Positions 1-7,251 of a stretch of 64,000 bases of DNA are shown in pieces. Each line of letters opens with the position of its first letter. Position 1 is the first letter of the stretch. Under the pieces are notes generated by a model. That model was not told the origin of the DNA. It worked only from the letters and a program-made list of their open reading frames with translations, and searched no databases. The translations under genes were made by a program, and so were the position numbers. The DNA is from CAVYUC01 sp963816685 (GTDB lineage: Bacteria; Bacteroidota; Bacteroidia; Bacteroidales; Prolixibacteraceae). The stretch is taken from NCBI GenBank assembly GCA_963816685.1, contig CAWFMB010000010.1, forward strand, positions 1 through 64,000, written 5' to 3'.

Positions 1-181
1 TTGTTTCCTCATTTATAATTCCATTAGCTTGCAAGCAATCAAAAATTTTTCCTGATTTATCTATATCTGAATAGGAGTTAAAATATATACTCAGAAATCG
101 TCTTTCACAAATGTCAAGAATTGGACATCTATATGGAAGTTTTAGCTTTTCACTGATTTTGAAATATTTAAATTTGTCCAT
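1..181 (-). CDS. hypothetical protein, 3' end cut by window edge
   Basis: An ATG at 179-181 opens a frame of 60 codons that runs off the left edge. The protein contains YFKISEKLKLPYRCPILD followed by a second cysteine (CERR), so a small cysteine-containing fold is possible, but I do not recognise the family. It starts 24 nt after the stop of the Ntn-hydrolase-like gene on the same strand with no recombination site between them, so the two probably share one cassette and one transcript. The base composition is AT-rich like the rest of 1-2850. The function is unknown. Confidence 0.6.
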   Translation of the reverse strand, partial: MDKFKYFKISEKLKLPYRCPILDICERRFLSIYFNSYSDIDKSGKIFDCLQANGIINEET

Positions 182-205
182 AAGTCATTAAATAAGTGAT
201 GGTTT

Positions 206-1027
206 TTAATCTTCAGGTAATTCGTCAATTGTTTTTACAATTCTAAATCCATTTTTATCAATAATTGAAAAAATAATTGCTCCTCCAACTCCTGGTACAT
301 CAGAATTTATTTTTTCTGTTAGTATAGCTAAATCCATTGCGTGATTCAATAATTTAAAACCATTCTTGAAATTTATTTCGCTAACAATATTTCCTTGATT
401 TAGAGTGGAAAAATTATAAGCTAAGCCCGACATTCCAGAATGTTGATATATCCAATCCTCAATGCAATCGTAACGGTCTGAATAAATATATTTTTTGTGT
501 ATCCCGTTTAGCGAATAGGTTAATTTGTGAAAGAATTTTTCATTTGTATCAGGCTCATAATGTGAATAGATGAAGTCTGTTGAAGGAAAATTTTCCCTTT
601 GGTTTGGGTTCTCAATTTCATTAATTTCTCTGTCGGGGAAATTAGGTTTTAGAATATTCATCAGGTCATCAACAATTTGCTGATGTGTCATAGGTAATTT
701 TGGCGAAATTGAATCAATGAGTTGTTGTACAATATCTTTCACTTCAGTCCCATTAATTACAACACTGCCAGCAACTTGAATGCAACCATAGTCAAAAATT
801 TTAAATGTCTTTTTGGCGCCATCAATATTCTTAATTCTTTCAGGCTTAAAAGTTTGCCAAATCTCTTTAGCAGACAATTTTATTTCTTCATTTTCTTCAT
901 CAATATTTTTGGAATCTAATAGTTTTTTAAAATCGTCAAATCTAGCTATTGCACCTGTTTGAAGTTCTAAACTATCTGAAACTTGTAGTATTCCATTTTT
1001 AACTTTTAAGCTTGCTATAAATGTCAT
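206..1027 (-). CDS. proteasome-like (Ntn-hydrolase fold) candidate protein
   Basis: The protein is 273 aa. The frame is open further upstream from a GTG at 1147, but that stretch is the recombination site at 1051-1180, so I chose the ATG at 1025-1027, which begins MTFIASLKVKNGILQVSDS. This start matches the first two strands of proteasome-beta/HslV-type Ntn hydrolases: Thr2 would become the N-terminal nucleophile once Met is removed, and the SDS follows the first turn. A later stretch, KKTFKIFDYGCIQVAGS, fits the strand carrying the conserved Lys and Gly, and GVGGAIIFSIIDKNGF near the C-terminus resembles the last strands of that fold. The fold call is inference from pattern. It is the first gene of a cassette, 24 nt before the partial gene at 181. 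Confidence 0.55.
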   Translation of the reverse strand: MTFIASLKVKNGILQVSDSLELQTGAIARFDDFKKLLDSKNIDEENEEIKLSAKEIWQTFKPERIKNIDGAKKTFKIFDYGCIQVAGSVVINGTEVKDIVQQLIDSISPKLPMTHQQIVDDLMNILKPNFPDREINEIENPNQRENFPSTDFIYSHYEPDTNEKFFHKLTYSLNGIHKKYIYSDRYDCIEDWIYQHSGMSGLAYNFSTLNQGNIVSEINFKNGFKLLNHAMDLAILTEKINSDVPGVGGAIIFSIIDKNGFRIVKTIDELPED

Positions 1028-1050
1028 TTTCTGTTTTTTAAAATTACTGG

Positions 1051-1180
1051 TAACGGTCACTTGCAAGTTGTCGTTGCGGATTTCGAAGAGCGTCAGTGTC
1101 CGATAGGACATGACGGTCAAGAAAGGAGCAGAGACAACGCACACCACTGCACCCGCAATGCAATTTGCAAATTGTTAACG
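1051..1180 (-). repeat. attC-like recombination site A
   Basis: An imperfect inverted repeat of about 130 bp. Read on the minus strand it opens TAACAATTTGCAAATTGC and closes TTGCAAGTGACCGTTA. The arms share TTGCAA, TTG and TTGCGG with small bulges, as in integron attC sites, which pair imperfectly. An inner hairpin (CGTCAGTGTCC pairing with GGACATGACG) lies at about 1090-1115. The site sits directly between the stop of one minus-strand gene (1194) and the start of the next (1027), as a cassette attC should. Site B at 2005-2132 differs from it at only a handful of positions. Confidence 0.7.
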
Positions 1181-1193
1181 GCTGCATATTATT

Positions 1194-1718
1194 TTATTTT
1201 TTCATACTGTCTTTGATTTCTTTTAAATCATTAAATGTCAGGTTAAACCATTCTCCTCGTATTCTTTTGTCTGAATACTTTTTATGCAATTCGTTTTCAA
1301 CTTTTTTTGGTGCTTCCCATACAGAAATAAGTTCTAAATCCGGTTGTTCGGCTTGAAGTGTCTTTTCTCTAAGACTTGGATTTTTACTCCGTCCTATTTT
1401 TATATTTCCACTTTTTTTATTGAGTATTAGATAAATTTGAGCTGAATCACAGTTTTCTTTGCTTATCTTATTCTCATTCATAAATTTCGAATAAAATTCA
1501 GTCTTGTCAAGCAAACGTATTGGTATAATACCGCGAACCCTTTTCGCCATAATTACAGGATTAGGGTCAATTAGTTTTTTATACTCTATTGATGTAATTG
1601 TACTAAAACCAATTTTTTCTAGATATCCTTGAGTAAATTTTTGAAATGTATTGAATACATCAATTATATCAAGATTATTATATTTTTCAGAGAGGTACCT
1701 TACAAAATAGAAAAGCAA
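1194..1718 (-). CDS. T5orf172 / GIY-YIG-type domain protein
   Basis: The protein is 174 aa with a TTG start at 1716-1718; an in-frame stop lies a few codons upstream and no ATG precedes residue 57. The C-terminal half carries a T5orf172-type domain (GIY-YIG nuclease-like superfamily). It starts QIYLILNKKSGNIKIGRS, where YLI and IKIGRS take the place of the GIY-YIG strands. It ends with HKKYSDKRIRGEWFNLT, which holds the conserved His/Lys/Arg and Glu-Trp-Phe. The N-terminal 90 residues are unrecognised. It lies 12 nt after the small gene 1731-1979 in the same cassette. Such domains are common in phage and cassette genes. Nuclease activity is not shown. Confidence 0.65.
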   Translation of the reverse strand: MLFYFVRYLSEKYNNLDIIDVFNTFQKFTQGYLEKIGFSTITSIEYKKLIDPNPVIMAKRVRGIIPIRLLDKTEFYSKFMNENKISKENCDSAQIYLILNKKSGNIKIGRSKNPSLREKTLQAEQPDLELISVWEAPKKVENELHKKYSDKRIRGEWFNLTFNDLKEIKDSMKK

Positions 1719-1730
1719 TTCATCACGAGA

Positions 1731-1979
1731 TTAATTAGTTAATAGTAATTGTAAAATATCTCCTTGCAATCGATTTTCTCCATTTATGTATAATAGTTGA
1801 TATTTCACATTTTCTTCGTCAACAGACTGAAGCGCATAACAATGTCTATTAATCCCCACCACCACATTGTTAATCTCACCAGAATAATTTCTGTTATTTA
1901 TCTCAATAATTGTTTCTTCATCAAGAGAATAATAGTGTTCCCAAAATAATTCATCAATATTTTCTGTTGAGTTAGTCAT
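1731..1979 (-). CDS. small acidic hypothetical protein
   Basis: The protein is 82 aa with an ATG at 1977-1979, just after the AAC/GTT end of site B. It is acidic (MTNSTENIDELFWEHYYSLD at the N-terminus) with no signal peptide or membrane segment. I do not recognise the family. Its position as first gene after an attC-like site, 12 nt ahead of the T5orf172 gene, suggests a two-gene cassette. A partner or immunity role for the nuclease-like neighbour is possible, but nothing in the sequence shows it. Confidence 0.55.
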   Translation of the reverse strand: MTNSTENIDELFWEHYYSLDEETIIEINNRNYSGEINNVVVGINRHCYALQSVDEENVKYQLLYINGENRLQGDILQLLLTN

Positions 1980-2004
1980 TTGTCAGTTTTGTTAAGGTTG
2001 CCGT

Positions 2005-2132
2005 TAACGGTCACTTGCAAGTTGTCGTTGCGGATTTCGAAGAGCGTCAGTGTCCGATAGGACATGACGGTTAAGAAAGGAGCGGAGACAACGCACACCA
2101 CTGTACCCGCAATGCAATTTGCAATTTGTTGT
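2005..2132 (-). repeat. attC-like recombination site B
   Basis: A near-identical copy of the site at 1051-1180, with the same TAACGGTCACTTGCAAG left arm on the plus strand, the same inner hairpin and the same GCAATGCAATTTGCAA right arm. The few differences are single-base changes such as aagaaaggagcg for aagaaaggagca. It separates the stop of the gene at 2153 from the start of the gene at 1979. Two such sites about 950 bp apart, each between a stop and a start on one strand, define a cassette. Confidence 0.7.
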
Positions 2133-2152
2133 GCTTTCGTGCTTTTTATTCA

Positions 2153-2752
2153 TTAGTAAATTCCGATTAATTCAATTTCCTCAATTTTCATTGAATCAAC
2201 TTGCAATTCAATTCCAATTGCGGATGCTGATTCTTCTCCATAATTCCATTTTTCGATTCGCCATTTTCTCCGTTCCGTATCAAAATTAATTGAACTTGTC
2301 TTTCCTGTCAGTCCTCTTTCTTTTGCAATTTGATAAAACTCACAAAATGGAACTTTATATTTTTTATCATAATCCACGATACCGTCCAATTTACCTGAAT
2401 CTGAGTAATATTTCCATTCTCCAATATATGTATGAACTGAAGTTGTCATAAATCCAATAACTTTTAGTTGTCCATTTTCGTGATACTCTTTCCAATGGTC
2501 AATATTTGTCAATTCATTAGAAATAGATTCAATTATGGGTGTCATGTCATCTTTCCATCGTCTGATTATCTGGTAGTTCATTGAATCAATCGAATGTCTA
2601 ATCCCAAATTCATTTTTAGTCGCGACTTTCTCATATTTATCAATCAACGTTTTATCAATCATTGAGTATAGGTCAGAAATGCAATCTTTCGAGTCATTAT
2701 TTGTAAATGAAACGAAAATTAGTCCTATTAATATAGTTATCAGTTTATTCAT
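2153..2752 (-). CDS. exported MORN-repeat-like protein
   Basis: The protein is 199 aa. A GTG lies further upstream, but the ATG at 2750-2752 gives MNKLITILIGLIFVSF, a good signal peptide or membrane anchor. The middle holds two MORN/YwqK-like motifs, EYHENGQLKVIG and WKYYSDSGKLDG (residues roughly 88-125), of the type found in many Bacteroidota cell-surface and antitoxin-like proteins. The remainder is unrecognised. It is the cassette nearest the integrase remnant, lying between site C (2774-2833) and site B. Its role is unknown. Confidence 0.65.
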   Translation of the reverse strand: MNKLITILIGLIFVSFTNNDSKDCISDLYSMIDKTLIDKYEKVATKNEFGIRHSIDSMNYQIIRRWKDDMTPIIESISNELTNIDHWKEYHENGQLKVIGFMTTSVHTYIGEWKYYSDSGKLDGIVDYDKKYKVPFCEFYQIAKERGLTGKTSSINFDTERRKWRIEKWNYGEESASAIGIELQVDSMKIEEIELIGIY

Positions 2753-2773
2753 CGGTTTTTCAGCATGAAGCAC

Positions 2774-2833
2774 AACGTTGTGCTATATGTATTACTTATA
2801 TTTCGGCTATATAAAACTACATATATTCCCGTT
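2774..2833 (-). repeat. short attC- or attI-like site C
   Basis: A 60-bp imperfect inverted repeat. The left arm AACGTTGTGCTATATGTA pairs with the right arm TACATATATTCCCGTT, matching at TATATGTA and at the terminal AACG/CGTT, with an unpaired region and a short loop between. Its layout (AAC and GTT at the tips, bulges inside) is that of a short attC. It lies between the integrase remnant and the first cassette gene, where an attI would also sit, so either assignment is possible. Confidence 0.5.
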
Positions 2834-2857
2834 ATATGGAAAAAATAGGTAGTTCCT

Positions 2858-3040
2858 TTAACTTTTCGGGTGCGAGAATAATTCATCCAGCGGATTTTTG
2901 AATTTGTTAAAATTTATTGTTGAAACATGGGTGTAAATTTCTGTGGTTTTAGAACTTTCGTGGCCCAACTCAATGAGAATTATATCCCGGTTTCTATGGA
3001 TTCCTTTTTTGAGCGTTATTTTCGGTAACTGGTTCAATTT
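2858..3040 (-). pseudogene. 3' remnant of integron-type tyrosine recombinase
   Basis: Read on the minus strand, the frame ending at TAA 2858-2860 encodes LGHESSKTTEIYTHVS and then FKNPLDELFSHPKS. This is the C-terminal signature of XerD/IntI-like tyrosine recombinases: the LGH histidine and the catalytic Tyr in EIYTHV are present. Upstream, only KKGIHRNRDIILIE is still recognisable. The HxxR box, the first catalytic Arg and the whole N-terminal domain are absent, and an in-frame stop occurs at 3041-3043. It cannot be active. Its 3' end faces the cassettes and it runs in the same direction as the cassette genes, unlike the usual divergent intI, which resembles the inverted integrons reported from spirochaetes. 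Confidence 0.75.
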
Positions 3041-3167
3041 TTAGTTTTTGGTGGTATAAAAATAAATATAAAATTGATTCGGCAATTTTCAGAAGCCGTT
3101 TTCCGGGAAAACAGGGGCAAAATTTTTAGAGGCATTGTCTGCGGAAAACAGATACAGGAAATCCGGG

Positions 3168-3436
3168 AGTCAAATTCACGGAATTTGTGTTGTCCGGAAA
3201 CCTTTTGGAGGCGAATTCACGGAATTTGTGTCGTCCGGTAAACTTTTGGAGGCGAATTCACGGAATTCGTGTTGTCCGGCAAACTTTTGGAGGCAGATTC
3301 GCGGAATTCGTGTCGTCCGGTAAACTTTTGGAGGCAGATTCGCGGAATTTGTGTCGTCCGGTAAACTTTTGGAGGCAAATTCGCGGAATTCGTGTTGTCC
3401 GGTAAATTTTTGGAGGCGAATTCGCGGAATATGGGG
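3168..3436. repeat. 41-bp tandem repeat array 1
   Basis: About six and a half copies of a 41-bp unit. The anchor GGAATT(T/C)GTG recurs with exact 41-base steps at 3181, 3222, 3263, 3304, 3345, 3386 and 3427. Each unit holds TTTTGGAGGCGAATTC or a one-base variant and a GTCCGG box. Because 41 is not a multiple of three, all frames stay open through the array, which gives false ORFs on both strands. The unit core reappears in reverse complement in the array at 31870-32112. There are no spacers, so this is not CRISPR. Confidence 0.9.
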
Positions 3437-3531
3437 TTCCAGGCTGAACAGACGGATTCCGGATTCAAATTTCAAAAAAAGGGAGTTCAAAGCCTGTCCG
3501 GCTGAACAGCGGGCTTTCCGGGGAATGTATC

Positions 3532-4932
3532 CTACGGGTTAATCCTCACATTCTCTACAAATTCGTTTACGCTGAATAGTTCAGGGCGAACTTCGTGCAT
3601 TGGTTTTCCTGCTACAGTGCAGTTTTCAAAAACAACATTTTCAACCCGGTGTTCCTCGTCAAAACCCTGCAATACAATGGGGGCTTTGTTAAACCATTCC
3701 ACATTTCTGATGGTAATATTATTTATATGTCCGGGCAGGTCATCGCCATACAAAGTGCCGTCGGTGATGTTCAGCTCGAAAAGTTTGCTTTCAGCATATT
3801 CAACCCTGATGTTTTCAAAAAGAATATTGCTGATTACTGCGGGTCCGTCGCATATAATGCTAAACCCGCTGTGCCCGTTTACCCGGCTGCCACCGCGTGC
3901 CATTAAAATATCGCAGTCGGTGACCGTTACATTGCTCACCTCTTCGGCGTTTGTTTCATACCCGATAGTCACACCGTCGGCATAGGCAAAGCCAATCATG
4001 ATGTTGTGGGCCACATAAACATCTTTTACCGGATGTTTGTAATCGGGTGCTTTAATAGCCACACAATCGTCGGTATTGCGCAAAAAGCAATTTGTAATCC
4101 GAACCTGTTGCGATCCTGCAGGATTGATGCCGTCGGAACTTGGGCCAAATCCCATCACTTTAACATAGTTGTATTCAACATTCCGGCAGTTAATGAGTGT
4201 GTTTGTCCAGCCGCTGCCATTGCGGATTGTCACCCCTTCGACCCGTATGTTGCGGCTGTCTTCAATCTGCACCATCTGGCGGAATTCATAATTGCCGTCG
4301 AGGATTCCCCTCCCCTTCACCGTAAGGTTTGAAGCATTTGTTGCCCTGATTCCGCCGTAAACCACTGCCCCGGCAGCTATGTACAGCGTTTCATTGTCTT
4401 TCAGTTCGATGTATCCCGGATGGTGTACTCCCGGTCCAAAATATTTGACGTTGTCATCTGATGGAGAGGGTTTATTGGTTTCTTCGGGATTGGCAAACAG
4501 AAAAAGCGGCGCCTTTTCCCCGACTTCAATCACCAATTGCCCGGGACCATTCCAGTTGAATGAAATTTTATTGCCGCTGATTTCGGGTTGAATATTTCGG
4601 CTGACCGGACGAATGCGCACATCGCCCATCTTTCCGCTGACTGTAACTGTAACTTTCAGGCTGCCGGTGCCATCGAAACCTGCAAGATGCATTACCTGCG
4701 GTTCGAGGACGTATGGATCGCTGAACCAATCAGGAAGTTTTGGCACATCAAGGTTTGAAGTAAATTTCTCTGTCCAGATATCCTGCCCGTTAACGGTTAC
4801 CGAAAAATCGGGGCTTTTTGTTAAACCCTGTACGGCAGGATAAACTGTTACCTGGCAATGGCCGGTGCCATTTAAACATAAAATTGAAAGAAGAAGAAGG
4901 AAGATGGAAAGCAAGTGGTTCGATTTCATCAT
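3532..4932 (-). CDS. secreted GH28-like right-handed beta-helix glycosidase
   Basis: The protein is 466 aa with a signal peptide ending near GHCQ. An N-terminal beta-sandwich (about residues 25-155) precedes a right-handed beta-helix in the style of polygalacturonases (GH28) and dextranase-like GH49 enzymes. Visible active-site-type motifs are SSDGINPAG, NTDDCVAIKA (the paired Asp) and VNGHSGFSI in the place of GHG. It probably cleaves an acidic or branched plant or algal polysaccharide in the periplasm or outside the cell. It stands alone, with no SusC/SusD next to it. Family placement between GH28 and GH49-like is uncertain from sequence alone. Confidence 0.8.
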   Translation of the reverse strand: MMKSNHLLSIFLLLLSILCLNGTGHCQVTVYPAVQGLTKSPDFSVTVNGQDIWTEKFTSNLDVPKLPDWFSDPYVLEPQVMHLAGFDGTGSLKVTVTVSGKMGDVRIRPVSRNIQPEISGNKISFNWNGPGQLVIEVGEKAPLFLFANPEETNKPSPSDDNVKYFGPGVHHPGYIELKDNETLYIAAGAVVYGGIRATNASNLTVKGRGILDGNYEFRQMVQIEDSRNIRVEGVTIRNGSGWTNTLINCRNVEYNYVKVMGFGPSSDGINPAGSQQVRITNCFLRNTDDCVAIKAPDYKHPVKDVYVAHNIMIGFAYADGVTIGYETNAEEVSNVTVTDCDILMARGGSRVNGHSGFSIICDGPAVISNILFENIRVEYAESKLFELNITDGTLYGDDLPGHINNITIRNVEWFNKAPIVLQGFDEEHRVENVVFENCTVAGKPMHEVRPELFSVNEFVENVRINP

Positions 4933-5032
4933 TTATTTTTTTATGTTGATTTAGCTATCCGCGAAACAATAATTTGCGGCGTGTTAAAAATAAAGGTTTA
5001 GGATGAGGTGTGAAAATTTAAATGAAAATAGC

Positions 5033-6078
5033 TGGGGGTGGTTTAGCAGAGACGCGATGCATCGCGTTTCTACCTGCGGACGCCGGGGACACAAAATATA
5101 TATTTCGCTGCACTGCAGATTTTAAAACAGCTGTTATTTCAGAGATATCCTTTGCCGTTGGTTTTAACCAACGGATAGATGAAACCAGATAAGACTGGGG
5201 CTTAAGCCCCGGATTTTTGGGCATTCATTTATCCGTCCCTTGAAAAAAGGGACGGCAAAGGATAAACTTCCTGAAATCATTATTAATTGTTGGACATTTT
5301 CATGGGCTGGCATGTGGCAGAGACGCCATGCATCGCGTCTCTGCCTGTGGACGCCGGGGACACAAAATTTATATTTCGCTGCTCTGCAGATTTTAAAACA
5401 GCTGTTGTTTCAGAGATATCCTTTGCCGTTGGTTTTAACCAACGGATAGATGAAACCAGATAAGACTGGGGCTTAAGCCCCGGATTTTTGAGCATTCATC
5501 TATCCGTCCCTTGAAAGGGACGGCAAAGGATAAACTTCCTGAAATCATTATTAATTGTTGCACATGTTCATTGGCTGCATTTGGCAGAGACGGGACGCAT
5601 CGCGTCTCAACCTGTGGACGCCGGGGACACAAAATATATATTTCGCTGCACTGCAGATTTTAAAACAGCTGTTGTTTCAGAGATATCCTTTGCCGTTGGT
5701 TTTAACCAACGGATAGATGAAACCAGATAAGACAGGGGCTTAAGCCCCGGGGTTTTTAACATTCATATTTCCGTCCCTTGAAAAAAAGGGACGGCAAAGG
5801 ATAAACTTCCTGAAATCATTATTAATTGTTGGACATTTTCATGGGCTGGCATTTGGAAGAGACGCGATGCATCGCGTCTCTGCCTGTGGACGCCGGGGAC
5901 ACAAAATTTATATTTCGCTGCTCTGCAGATTTTAAAACAGTTGTTGTTTCAGAGATATCCTTTGCCGTTGGTTTTAACCAACGGATAGATGAAACCAGAT
6001 AAGACTGGGGCTTAAGCCCCGGGGTTTTGGGCATTCATCTATCCGCCCCTTGAAAGGGACGGCAAAGGATAAACTTCA
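5033..6078. repeat. four tandem copies of a hairpin-rich element of about 270 bp
   Basis: Four units start near 5047, 5318, 5585 and 5857, in steps of 271, 267 and 272 bp. Each contains, in order: a palindrome built on GATGCATC flanked by GCG and GAGAC arms; a conserved CGCCGGGGACACAAAAT block; a hairpin CCGTTGGTTTTAACCAACGG; GGGGCTTAAGCCCC; and a hairpin TCCGTCCCTT/AAGGGACGG. An outer pair, ATCCTTTGCCGT and ACGGCAAAGGAT, encloses the last three (5147-5263 in unit 1), so each unit holds a compound palindrome of about 117 bp. No protein is encoded; short frames here are shadows. It resembles BIME/REP- or MITE-like elements. The rest of the gap to 6153 is featureless. Confidence 0.85.
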
Positions 6079-6153
6079 TTGAACTAAAGCATTTATGCAT
6101 AAAATTTGTTTAGCGGATGAATCAGTTATTTCTAACTCCGGATTCTGTTCCGG

Positions 6154-7056
6154 TTACAATTTATTTGCTTCGATATAAATACGTTTTATTTCAGGGTAAG
6201 CATCACGAATTGTACCTTCAAGCCGTTTAACTGTATCGGAGAGTTCGGTGCTGCTGAGTTTTCGCACAAACTGCACATCCAGTGCAAGCAGCACATCGTT
6301 TGGCGCCATGTGCATCGTAAGCGGACGGCTCAGGGTTTCCACATTTTTATCCTGCTTTACAAGTTCCTCAATGTGGTCAACAATATAAGGCTGCACACTT
6401 TCACCAATCAGCAGGTTGCGGGTTTCGATGGTTAGAAGCACCGCTACAAATGCAAGCAACAATCCGATAAATATTGATGCAACCCCATCTGCAACCGGAA
6501 GATCGAAATGACTTCCCAAAAACACCCCTGCCGCGGCGATAAGTAATCCGCCTAAAGCAGCGCCATCTTCAAAAATTACAACAAATAAAGTAGGGTCTTT
6601 GCTGATTCGTACCCGGGCAAAAAAACTTCCTTTTATCCCTTTGTTTTTGTTCAGATTGTGTACAGCAATCAGAAAAGATGTTCCTTCAAATAAAAATGCA
6701 CCACCCAAAACTGCATAATTCCAAATGAGGTTGGTTAATTCTTCGGGATGCTGAATATGTTTTATTCCTTCGTAAATAGACATTCCGCCCCCCAATCCAA
6801 AAATCAGGATAGAAACAATAAGCGACCAGAAATAAATTTCTTTGCCATGACCAAAAGGATGTTCCTTATTGGGTGGCTTTTTACTTCGGTGGATTCCCAA
6901 AAGTAAAAGTAACTGGTTGGCAGTATCCACCGAACTGTGAATTCCTTCGGACAGCATGGCTGAACTGCCGGTAAATCCGGCTGCCAAAAACTTCAGTATT
7001 GCAATGGCAATGTTGGCAGATAACGCTCCGTAAACAGTAATTTTTGAGTGTGCCAT
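6154..7056 (-). CDS. cation diffusion facilitator (CDF) transporter
   Basis: The protein is 300 aa with about six membrane segments and a cytoplasmic C-terminal domain (from about residue 210) typical of the CDF/ZnT family, which exports divalent metals such as Zn2+ by proton antiport. TM2 carries EGIHSSVDTANQ, which matches the metal-site H-x3-D. The second half of the site is FEDGAALGG in TM5, the Glu-Asp variant seen in the SLC30A9-like branch rather than HxxxD. KEHPFGHGKEIYFWSL is the conserved loop after TM2. A clear paralogue sits at 18076-18984. Metal specificity cannot be read from the sequence. Confidence 0.85.
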   Translation of the reverse strand: MAHSKITVYGALSANIAIAILKFLAAGFTGSSAMLSEGIHSSVDTANQLLLLLGIHRSKKPPNKEHPFGHGKEIYFWSLIVSILIFGLGGGMSIYEGIKHIQHPEELTNLIWNYAVLGGAFLFEGTSFLIAVHNLNKNKGIKGSFFARVRISKDPTLFVVIFEDGAALGGLLIAAAGVFLGSHFDLPVADGVASIFIGLLLAFVAVLLTIETRNLLIGESVQPYIVDHIEELVKQDKNVETLSRPLTMHMAPNDVLLALDVQFVRKLSSTELSDTVKRLEGTIRDAYPEIKRIYIEANKL

Positions 7057-7251
7057 ATTCCGGGTTTTGAAATTCTGCTGCTGTCTCTGCTACTATGAAA
7101 CAATTTTGTTTTGTTCAGGTTCGCAATTAATTTTCAGAACATGAGAAACACAGGGGGGAAACAAGGGAATAAAAGGCAATACGTCAATCCAAAGTTGAAA
7201 AAACTCTACTGCATAAAAAAGCAAAATTTAACCTTTCCGAAACAAGGGCAC

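Noticed and set aside
1028..1147. N-terminal extension of the Ntn-hydrolase-like gene
   Set aside because: The extension (from a GTG) is a translation of the attC-like site, which recurs at 2005-2132 outside any gene.
3168..3436. Possible CRISPR array or repeat-encoded protein
   Set aside because: Units are contiguous 41-bp copies without unique spacers. The open frames on both strands exist because the repeat has no stop codons, and 41 is not divisible by three, so no protein repeat is conserved.
5018..6034. Short frames repeated four times (PKNPGLKPQSYLVSSI-type peptides)
   Set aside because: They are translations of the hairpin-rich element; the frames break at the indels between copies and none has a start context or family features.
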